From contig CAKMXJ010000011.1 of the NCBI GenBank assembly GCA_928724745.1, forward strand, positions 186,001 through 250,000: 64,000 nucleotides of DNA, read 5' to 3'. Every line of letters starts with the position of its first letter. The first letter of the stretch is position 1. Shown piece by piece: positions 42,107 to 49,873 of the stretch. Source of the stretch: Anthracocystis setariae (taxonomy: Eukaryota > Basidiomycota > Ustilaginomycetes > Ustilaginales > Ustilaginaceae). Position numbers and translations under genes: made by a program. The notes beneath the pieces were generated by a model. It was not told the DNA's origin, ran no database searches, and saw only the letters and a program-made list of their open reading frames with translations.

Positions 42107-44020
42107 GATTGCTTTGAGGTCCTAAGATGCTGATCGTGACGGTTTATAGCGGTGGTGCAGGTGAGTCGTCAAGGAGCAAAATATCTGACTCTTCTGTCTC
42201 TGTTTGCGGGTGTGTGTTTTGTGCTTCCTTGGGGACGGCACCGTTGGTGTGTCTGGCTGAACAGAGGCAGTTGAGCACAAAGTGTTGTTCTGCAAAGCTG
42301 AAAAGAGTCAGCGCACATTTCTCGACAAAGTGCGTGTGTGTGTGTGTGTGTTTTTTTTCTTGTTGTTGAGCTAGATTGGCCAAGGGAGCGCGTCGCACGC
42401 GTCGCACGTTTGTTGTATTCGCACGCTCTAACAATCTGCTTGTTTTCAGGCCATCTTTCTCTAACTCATTTTCATTGTTTGGCTTTAAAACTGACAATTG
42501 GAGAAATGAACCTTCTTGTTCTCCGCTCACTTGCCACCATCGAGTCGTCCAACCACATACAATCCAGTACAGTACAGTACATGCTTGTTCTGCTCTGGTG
42601 ACGAAAACGTCGGCGAACGGCTCCTGTCTGATGCACCCGCAGGAAGCATCGTGGATTGAGTCTTAACTGATACTGTACTGAACTGTACTGCACTGTACAG
42701 AAGAACGAGAGCAAGCCGATTGTCAACGAATATGGTTTCGGCTCCCAAGCCAACCCAACACATTCTCATTCCGTCCACGCTGATACTGTACAGATACATC
42801 ATAGTTCTGACTCGAGTTGGATGATTATGGAGGAATGCTTTTTTTGTCGCACTGAAGCAGCGAGAGCGAGCGGTGCATGCGTTGACAAAATTAATAACCC
42901 ACTCCAAGATCACATCGGATCCCTCCCGAAAGCCAGCGGCGAGGCGTGGCAAAAGAGGCCCATGCCTTTTTGCCCATGCAGCGCATATGCTTACAGTCCA
43001 AGCGCCAACTTGATCTGGTGTGACACACTGTGATCTGGCTTGGCTTCTTCTTGTGCATGATGGATGGTTCTGTATGCATACAGTACTGCAGATGCATCGA
43101 GGCTGACAGAGGCGCGTGCGCACCAAATCATCTTGGACCTCGAGCGGCGCTGCCGGATTCGAGTGCCACATCGACTCGGGCCCACTGCACCTACAGTACA
43201 TCGACTGTATGTACAGTACTGTCAAGTCCAACTCAATTCCAGTTCGATTTACATCACCTGTACTGTATATGGAGGCACCTACTGGCACTGTCCTGCATTA
43301 TGCGCCCTACTGTAGGTACTGTAGCTGCATTTCTTCTGCGTTCGCTCCGCCTCTCGCTCGGGTCGATCGACTTTCGCGTATTACAGTAGCCGCCTTTCAC
43401 CTTTCACCTTTCGTCTTTCACAACGATGCAGGAGATAAACGATCAAACGCATACAAGCTCAGTCAGTAGCCGCGCCATGACTGAACTGTATTGACTCTGC
43501 GCTTGTTCTCCATACATTGGGTTTTGCTATGCTAGCTTCTACTGTAACTCCAGCGCTACAGGTTTGGCTTGGCGCACCGCAACTCAAACCCAAAAAGGAG
43601 AGCCTGTCTCCTCATTCGTCGTTCTATGCACCAGCAGGGATGACTTCAATCTCGTCGTGTTATAAGCCCGCTCAACATCCCTTTGAGCCGCCCACACTCC
43701 ATCAATTTTCTTCCGCTCCAGTGGATCAAGCTCGCTGCCATTCCAGTCCTTTCTTGGCCGTGCTTTTGCGCATCCGCCTCACCCTCCTTTGAGCTTGATT
43801 GCTCCCAGCACCCCGAGACCCTCCTTTCCGCGCATAGCACCCACCCACTCTCAGACGATAAAAGCGCATCGAAGCCGCCGCTCATATCCTCTTTTTCGCT
43901 CGATTCACGCTTCCGCAACGCCTTCATTTTGTTTCGCCGCGTCGGGGCGGTACAACGGCTTTGCAGCTTTCACCCACACTTGCACCCGACCCAATCTCCC
44001 GTGACATCTACTGCAAGTGC
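42107..44020. other. Divergent intergenic region, no supported gene
   Basis: It separates two divergently transcribed genes and so should hold both promoters. It carries a GT microsatellite (42334-42351) followed by poly-T. There is a high density of TACTGTA/GTACAG palindromic words at 42565-42700 and 43060-43330. Short frames on both strands share no domain. Confidence 0.45.
42334..42351. repeat. (GT)n microsatellite
   Basis: Nine GT units followed directly by a T run lie upstream of the small PGG-motif gene. Confidence 0.85.
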
Positions 44021-45889
44021 ATGTCAACCTCTTTCCTGACGTCCACAGCCATGTTGCACCACCTTCCATCATCGATCCACAAGGATCCCTTCCATTTCTC
44101 TTCAAGCAGTCCAGAAAGGCTGACGACCAGCTCTTTCGTCGCCACACGTCCCAAACCAAATATCCTCAAATCATCCAACTCACAGCACTACACTTCGTTG
44201 CGCAGCACCGCTCAGCTCATTGCTTTCCAATCGCCCCCGAGCAACAGATCAGCGAACGCCAACTCGAACGCATCGAGTCTGCTCTATCTTCGCTCCATCG
44301 ACAGCCTCTATACGTCTCTTGAGGCTGCTGACAGGAGTCCAAGGTGCTCATCCAAGCCTCACACTTCTCAGGATCGAAAATCGCCTTTTCCCACCATGGT
44401 CAAATCGAAGCCATATGCTGTCAAAGCGCTTGCGATCAATGCCGAACTGGCTTCAGCCAAGAGAGTGAGCTGTGTCAAGCGAGCAGCTACAGCTCCAGGC
44501 AAGAGGCACAAAAACGTCGTCGATGCTGCCAAGCATCACAACAAGGCAGTCAACAGCCCTCCCACCTTTTCTGCTCTATCCAACAAATCAAGGCCTTCAT
44601 CTCAATCGGCCTCCCTTCCATTCTTGTCTGCGCCTCCAGCGCCCAGGCCAGCCCCAACTCAGCTGATCCCGCAAATTCCAAAGATCATAATACGCTCTCC
44701 TACCCCGGAGCCAGAGCAGCCACTGGAGCAACTGTTGGCTGAAGTGAAAAAGCGAGGCAAAAAAGGCGATCATAACGAGCCCTTGTATCAAGACCCTCTG
44801 TTAGTTGGACTCCACGCTGATCTGCAGAAAGCTGCACTGGGCATCGACGAGATTCTCAGCAAATACTTTGACCTCTGCCAAAGGGCTGTGCCAATCAGCA
44901 TCGAGCTTCTGCGCTACCTGGCTTCGTCGGTGTGTCTCCTCTATTCCTTTGTAGAGGATATCAACTCGGAGCTCGGCATCGCCAAGGCACGAGGGATCAG
45001 TAGTTACCTATTCCAATATCTGGTCACAGGCTTCTTCCATCTGCTCGATGATCCACTCGCGCCCTACCACTCCGCTTCTAGCCTGGCTTTGCTAACTGTC
45101 AAAATCCTTCAAGACATTGACAAAGCTATCGTGACCTGCTGTTCCGCTCTCAACATATCGAGTCAGGTGCCGAACAGCTTCAGCCATGGCAAGCTCTTCT
45201 CGAACGTGCTCAAAGATGAGTTCAACAAGATCCTAGAGCGAGGGTACGCTTTAACAGATTGGCACAACAAGCTCGACCTTCCTGGCAAAGGTCACTGCAT
45301 CTTCCAGAATTTTGCAGGTGATAATGTCTCAGACGACAGTGCCCCAGCATCTCGGCCTGCAGTGATCACAAGGGAGGAGCGGGATAGGCTTCGCAAAGCA
45401 TGGGCTAGAGAAGGCCACGAGAACGATCGATTTGTCGGCATCGATGTGGTCAGATTGATGGGCGAATTGGCACTTGAAAACGTCATCGAAGTCGGAGTGG
45501 TGGCCAAATGGCTGGAAAGATTTTTCACCCAGACGGTCTATCCCAACATCCCTTCTGCCTGGGAGGTCGAATGCGGGTGTGCGCTGCTCATCACAGTCGG
45601 ACCTATGCTCGACAGACAGGCGCATGCAGGTGAAATTTCAGCAAACGGAAAACACCAAGCAGCCAAGCAGGTGTCCTCGGCGAATGAGTCGAGCATCGAG
45701 CTAGGGAACCAGGACGGTTCAGTGGTTCTACGCAGCGTGATGGACAGAATCAAGTTTTTGATTGTCGAGGGAGATATCAGCGAGTCGGCACGCGAATGGC
45801 TCACCCAGGTACAGTCTCTTCGCGAACAGGGTTGGCAGCGAAAACACAATTCTGACTCGACCCTGGAGGAGGATTGCCTCGAAGACTAA
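44021..45889 (+). CDS. Unrecognised helical protein
   Basis: The longest ATG-initiated frame encodes 622 residues (MSTSFLTSTAMLHH). A second in-frame ATG at 44396 (MVKSKPYAVKALA) sits in a good CACCATGG context and would give 497 residues; the first 125 residues are Ser/Asn-rich and may not be translated. The N-terminal part is basic (KRVSCVKRAATAPGKRHKN) and could include a nuclear signal. From about 250 to 600 (long numbering) the protein is mostly predicted helix, with DLQKAALGIDEILSKYFDLC and ISIELLRYLASSVCLLYSF. No known domain, signal peptide or catalytic motif is recognised. Low-complexity Pro/Ser linkers suggest an intracellular regulatory or scaffold protein. No function is assigned. 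Confidence 0.65.
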   Translation: MSTSFLTSTAMLHHLPSSIHKDPFHFSSSSPERLTTSSFVATRPKPNILKSSNSQHYTSLRSTAQLIAFQSPPSNRSANANSNASSLLYLRSIDSLYTSLEAADRSPRCSSKPHTSQDRKSPFPTMVKSKPYAVKALAINAELASAKRVSCVKRAATAPGKRHKNVVDAAKHHNKAVNSPPTFSALSNKSRPSSQSASLPFLSAPPAPRPAPTQLIPQIPKIIIRSPTPEPEQPLEQLLAEVKKRGKKGDHNEPLYQDPLLVGLHADLQKAALGIDEILSKYFDLCQRAVPISIELLRYLASSVCLLYSFVEDINSELGIAKARGISSYLFQYLVTGFFHLLDDPLAPYHSASSLALLTVKILQDIDKAIVTCCSALNISSQVPNSFSHGKLFSNVLKDEFNKILERGYALTDWHNKLDLPGKGHCIFQNFAGDNVSDDSAPASRPAVITREERDRLRKAWAREGHENDRFVGIDVVRLMGELALENVIEVGVVAKWLERFFTQTVYPNIPSAWEVECGCALLITVGPMLDRQAHAGEISANGKHQAAKQVSSANESSIELGNQDGSVVLRSVMDRIKFLIVEGDISESAREWLTQVQSLREQGWQRKHNSDSTLEEDCLED

Positions 45890-46411
45890 CTCTATGTAGA
45901 GTAGTACAACATCGTTTCGAATTCCTCTGTCTTAGTAATGCTGCCACTTGCCGCAACATCATACGACGCCTTCATGCCATGTCATGTCATGTCATGCCTC
46001 GCTGAGCCTGTCTGTCCTGTAAAGCTCGATGGATGGGATATTAATCGTGTCAGACAGAGTGCAGAGTGATAGGAAACCCTCGCCGTGATGAGCGAGAAAA
46101 GGGCGTTTGAGGACTGCAACACCATATGAGCCATCACGGCGACCTAAAAATGCGAATCTGCATGTGCGATCCTGAAAAAGCAACAAACCAGTATCGAAAA
46201 AGTCCGGAGGCTAAATTCGCGGAACCGAGAAAATTGAGAAGCTTGGCACAAAATGCCGGGGTTTTTTTTTTTTTGGAAGCTCAAGTCGAGACACTCACTT
46301 TCTCCACCTTGCCTCAACATCGTCATCTTCTCGACATTCCTCAGCTTTACGTTCACGCCCGCACCATCGATTCAGGTCCATCACCGCATCAGAGGCGCAC
46401 CAACCATATCC
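45890..46411. other. Intergenic region upstream of bS21m
   Basis: Two same-strand genes are separated by about 520 bp. A 5-bp tandem repeat of CATGT-type words lies near 45976-45995 and a poly-T run at 46262-46274. A longer frame of the bS21m gene opens at an ATG at 46253 but lacks a sensible presequence. Confidence 0.4.
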
Positions 46412-47020
46412 ATGTCCTCGTTGCTACGAAGCGCGGTTGCGCGCCCCTTGCGAGCAGCTCTGCCGGCGGCCACCACTGCTTTCCTCCGCACCGCGTTGGC
46501 TGGTCCATCAAGCGAGATGAGTCTGCTCTGTCGATCGTTTGCATCGACATCTCTGCGCTCTGCTGACGGTTCCTCTTTCAAATCCTCCTCCTCACCTGCG
46601 TCATCCGCTGCATCGACATACTCTGCCATCCTCGACTCGCTCACAGACTCCTACGAGAAAACCACAAAAGGAAGCTCGCGTCTCTCGCGCCCGTCGGATG
46701 GCCGACGTGGATACGTCGAGGATCTCGAGGCCGAGTGGGCCTCGCGTGCAGTCTACGGAGAAGCATCGTGGCCAGCAACGCCTTTTTCTGGACGAAGCGT
46801 CCGAGTCACCCCTCAGACAGATGCATCAAGAGCCTATGCACAACTCTCGGTGCTATTGAGGAGGAACAATGTCAGGCAGGAGCTCAGACTGCAGCAGAGG
46901 TACGAAAAACCGAATCAGGAGAGAAGGAGAAAGAAGAGCGAAAGGCATAGGAGGAGGTTCGCCGATATGGTCAGGAAAAAGGTTCAGCTCGTTATGGCCA
47001 TCAAGGCTCGTGGCGCTTAA
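46412..47020 (+). CDS. mrp21: Mitochondrial ribosomal protein bS21m (Mrp21)
   Basis: The ATG at MSSLLRSAVARPLRAALPAA gives a 202-residue protein with a clear Arg/Ala-rich mitochondrial presequence, which is why it is preferred to the upstream ATG at 46253. The C-terminal 75 residues match the bS21 family: GRSVRVTPQTDASRAYAQLS, LLRRNNVRQELRLQQRYEKP and a strongly basic tail ERRRKKSERHRRRFADMVRK. bS21m is a component of the small mitoribosomal subunit. The middle is Ser-rich and probably disordered. Fungal Mrp21 proteins of about 180-200 residues are usual. Confidence 0.85.
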   Translation: MSSLLRSAVARPLRAALPAATTAFLRTALAGPSSEMSLLCRSFASTSLRSADGSSFKSSSSPASSAASTYSAILDSLTDSYEKTTKGSSRLSRPSDGRRGYVEDLEAEWASRAVYGEASWPATPFSGRSVRVTPQTDASRAYAQLSVLLRRNNVRQELRLQQRYEKPNQERRRKKSERHRRRFADMVRKKVQLVMAIKARGA

Positions 47021-47723
47021 GTGGATCAGGTGGATAGTTGACGTAAGCAAGATTTCCCCTCCTTTTTTTTTCCCGAGCAAGCTGTCAACACAAGTAACAA
47101 CCAAACCAGGCGACGGAATCTTGTTGTTCCTATCTGTTCCATGAACTTTACTTGTACTTTCATAGCCAATCTCTCCTCACGCTCGAATAGAGTTTTCTTT
47201 CACCCACTCGATCGGTCGTTGCAGTTGCGTGAACAAAGCGTGGATTTGCATTCCGGAGCAGCATGCAACTCGAGGACACCAGGAGTGGTTTGCATGGATA
47301 CCAAGGCTCGTCTAATCTCGGACAGTCGGTTCCGGATGGCGTCACTGTTGCTGTTGGGCATTGTCTGCGATGGTATCACGATTCGTGGCTTACCAGGCCG
47401 AGATTGTCAATGAATGACAAAATGAAAGCGGAATATGCGGGCTGGATGACTTTGAACGTCGGCTACTTCATTCCGTTTATGAATGCCTGTGGGTTTGGAC
47501 GACGGGCTCTCGAAGTACGAGCTTTTCTCCTTCCGTTGATGAAAATAGAAAGGCTCCGGTCCATGAACCAAGGCTGCAACAATCAAGCCTCCAGTCCGGG
47601 AATGGGCCGGGGCTTTACAACGAACAGGCAGGCTGCTCGTCCCACCACTATATTACAAGACAGCTACTGGGAAGTGCAGTAACGTCGATACCAGAGTCAT
47701 CTTCTGCGTTTGCTACACTTATC
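47021..47723. other. Intergenic region, no supported gene
   Basis: These 700 bp lie between bS21m and the membrane-protein gene on the same strand. One 139-codon frame (47263-47682) has no recognisable feature and is not called. Confidence 0.4.
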
Positions 47724-48806
47724 ATGTCGGCCAACATCTCGTTTCTGGACACGCACATCACGGCTGCACTGATCGGCGTGGTGATTGGAGATATCCTATC
47801 ATTCATGGCGTTTGATATCCGTCTGATCGGAGCCATGATCCAACTACGGCGAGTTCGACCGATGCCTTTTGCCTACCTCCTCTCCCGCTATACCATGGCC
47901 ATCGGTCTCACCGCACTTGCCTCGCTCACCATCCCAGAAATCACCACCCACAGCGCTCAGCGCTCCTGCGCACTGCACTGGCTACGTACCCTACTTCTCC
48001 CCTTGATCCTCACTTCGACCTCGGCCGTCCTTGGCTTCCGCGCACTCGTCCTGCACTTTGACCAACCCAAACTCATCACCACCCTCATCCACACCCTCCT
48101 CGCACTGGAACTATTCGGCGGAATCACAGTGCTCTCCCTCGCAACAACCGAAGCGGACAACACCTCGATGAACGGTCGAACGGAAATCGTACCGCAAGCT
48201 TGGATCTGTGCGCCAGTGGCGATCGCCATGTTGATCGATGCGATCTTTACGCTGCTCGTAGTGGTGCCCATTGTGCATCGCGATGGATGTCCGCCGAAAG
48301 GGCAAGTGGTGCACATGCTGTTGTCGGACGCTTTGTTCTTCGGTGCCTTCTCCATCGTCGTCAAGGCGATCGCGATCGGGACGACGTTGCATTTCGCAGC
48401 GAACGGAACAAATACTTACCTGGCTATCCGAATGGAAGGAGTGGCAAGTACTGTATTTGCATGTCGGCTGTTTCGTGGTCAGGAGTCTTTCCTAAAGGAT
48501 CACAGGGATAGAAAGGCTCAGCCCCGCTTGGAGACTATCGAGACAGACGAAGATATGCAGCCAGGGGGAGTGCATGTGGGAGATGGAGGAAACAACAAGT
48601 CGGTGGAAGCAACGAACTGGAAGGCCAGAATCACACTCACCGACGGCGTAGAAGGGCTGGAACTTCCCAAGACTGCTGACCCATCGTTGTCCAAAAAACA
48701 GCAGCAGCAGGAGCAACAAGACGTTGGTCAGCAACGCGAAAAGTCGAGGAAGGACTATGACCAGCTGATCAGAGCGAGGCTTCGTGCTGCATATCTTGCG
48801 GCGTGA
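47724..48806 (+). CDS. Polytopic membrane protein, unknown
   Basis: This 360-residue protein (MSANISFLDTHITAALIGVV) has about six to seven hydrophobic helices in the first 245 residues, for example AALIGVVIGDILSFMAF, LLPLILTSTSAVLGFRAL, LIHTLLALELFGGITVL, ICAPVAIAMLIDAIFTLLVVV and LFFGAFSIVVKAIAIGTTL. A hydrophilic C-terminal tail of about 110 residues contains a short Gln run. The layout, with short loops and a cytosolic tail, resembles the many uncharacterised seven-helix proteins of basidiomycetes. No transporter or receptor signature is recognised, and function is unknown. Confidence 0.75.
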   Translation: MSANISFLDTHITAALIGVVIGDILSFMAFDIRLIGAMIQLRRVRPMPFAYLLSRYTMAIGLTALASLTIPEITTHSAQRSCALHWLRTLLLPLILTSTSAVLGFRALVLHFDQPKLITTLIHTLLALELFGGITVLSLATTEADNTSMNGRTEIVPQAWICAPVAIAMLIDAIFTLLVVVPIVHRDGCPPKGQVVHMLLSDALFFGAFSIVVKAIAIGTTLHFAANGTNTYLAIRMEGVASTVFACRLFRGQESFLKDHRDRKAQPRLETIETDEDMQPGGVHVGDGGNNKSVEATNWKARITLTDGVEGLELPKTADPSLSKKQQQQEQQDVGQQREKSRKDYDQLIRARLRAAYLAA

Positions 48807-49138
48807 CTTCAAATCTTCCCAGGTACCCGACACTTCTTAGTGTATGGCTGTAGTGGATCGCACCCTAGTGTGTGTGTTCCGATGGGGATCAAAGGGTGAG
48901 GATGTGTAGCGATGGAGATTCGTTGTCGATCAGGATCGGGAAAGTCAAGCGAGCCAACCTCGTCTCGATCCGATCCGAACGTAGCCGCAGGTTGTGATTT
49001 GGCCTGATTCGGACCGCGCTCGGTCAGACATCGTTTGTGCAATGTGCGAGTACCGCAGTAGTTACCCCCGCAGACGACATCGGCATCATCGTATTGGTGC
49101 TGGCGAGGCAGCTTAATTTTTTTTTTTTTTTGGCACAG
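48807..49138. other. Intergenic region before the LTR element
   Basis: No gene is seen. A poly-T run (about 49117-49131) lies immediately left of the miniature LTR element, separated only by GGCACAG, which includes the target duplication CACAG. Confidence 0.4.
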
Positions 49139-49343
49139 TGTCACACGTGCACAGCTTTGCATGCGATGTGTGATAGTGAAGGTAGTAGTGGATTCCAAAG
49201 AAGAGAGATCCGGCAATGACCTTGACTATATATACATGAGGAGTGAGGGGTGAGGAGCGAGGAGTGAGGAGTGAGCGGTAGGGCCAGCCACGGAATGTGC
49301 TTGGCAGACGCTGACTAAGCGTTAGTCACGTGCACACGTGACA
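49139..49343 (-). repeat. LTR, left copy (3' LTR in minus orientation)
   Basis: This 205-bp repeat starts TGTCACACGTGCACAG and ends CACACGTGACA. From GGATTCC at about 49192 to its end (about 152 bp) it appears identical to the right copy, while the first 50-60 bp differ at several positions. An inner inverted repeat GTCACGTG-CA-CACGTGAC and a TGACTAA-GCG-TTAGTCA hairpin lie near its right end, which would be the U3 start. Confidence 0.85.
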
Positions 49344-49512
49344 CTGCCCCCCCTAAGAAAAGCAGCTACGCTGCGAAGAAGAAGGAGAGAGCGGGGAACT
49401 GGGGAAGACGAGAGTCTGGAGAACTAGCGTTCAAGCAGAGCCAAAGTGAGGCTGACAGGCGTGCCAGGCGTCCAAGATGAGAAGGTCAGGCATGGCGGAT
49501 GTAGCCGGAGGT

Positions 49513-49585
49513 GATGAGCTTGACGGAGTGTATGCGGGTTGGTGAAGTGAGCGTGATGAGCTTGACCGGGTGTATGCGGATTTGA
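49513..49585. repeat. Imperfect tandem duplication inside the LTR element
   Basis: Two imperfect copies of a roughly 36-bp unit beginning GATGAGCTTGAC and containing GTGTATGCGG lie in the interior of the element. No coding function is seen. Confidence 0.7.
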
Positions 49586-49666
49586 AGGTAAGCTTGTCGA
49601 GAGGAACAATTGAGAGGATTGCGAGAAGAGCAGTAGTAACGCGGAAGTGTTGACAGAAGCTACCAA

Positions 49667-49873
49667 TGTCACACGATGCACAGCTTGTATGCAGTATGTG
49701 AATAGTAAAGGTAGTGTGTGGATTCCAAAGAAGAGAGATCCGGCAATGACCTTGACTATATATACATGAGGAGTGAGGGGTGAGGAGCGAGGAGTGAGGA
49801 GTGAGCGGTAGGGCCAGCCACGGAATGTGCTTGGCAGACGCTGACTAAGCGTTAGTCACGTGCACACGTGACA
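49667..49873 (-). repeat. LTR, right copy (5' LTR in minus orientation)
   Basis: This 207-bp repeat starts TGTCACACGATGCACAG and ends CACACGTGACA, followed by the target duplication CACAG. On the minus strand, a TATA-like TGTATATATAG lies roughly two thirds of the way from U3 to the LTR end, fitting a promoter that would drive transcription leftward. Confidence 0.85.

Larger units (their letters stand above)
49139..49873 (-). mobile_element. Miniature LTR retroelement (TRIM-like)
   Basis: Two direct repeats of about 205 bp flank a 323-bp interior. Each repeat starts TGTCAC and ends GTGACA, the TG...CA ends of LTRs. The element is bracketed by the same five bases, CACAG (49134-49138 and 49874-49878), as expected for a retroelement target duplication. 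Orientation is minus. On that strand a TGG (in TTGGTAGCTTC) begins one base after the 5' LTR, a plausible primer-binding site. A purine run AGGGGGGCAG lies just before the 3' LTR, a plausible polypurine tract. The LTR carries TATATATA in a promoter-like position. The interior has no gag or pol coding capacity, so the element must depend on proteins from elsewhere. Confidence 0.85.

Noticed and set aside
47263..47682. 139-codon plus-strand frame upstream of the membrane protein
   Set aside because: It has no recognisable feature and no coding-like composition, and it lies in the probable promoter of the next gene.
49424..49681. 85-codon minus-strand frame across the LTR element interior and LTR edge
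   Set aside because: It has no gag, protease or other retroelement similarity and crosses the LTR border; it contains the imperfect tandem duplication, which explains its repeated His/Pro pattern.
49139..49873. Interpretation as a DNA-transposon MITE with GTGTCAC ends
   Set aside because: The two 205-bp units are direct, not inverted, and each has its own TG...CA ends; together with the outer 5-bp duplication and PBS/PPT-like sequences, an LTR element explains more.
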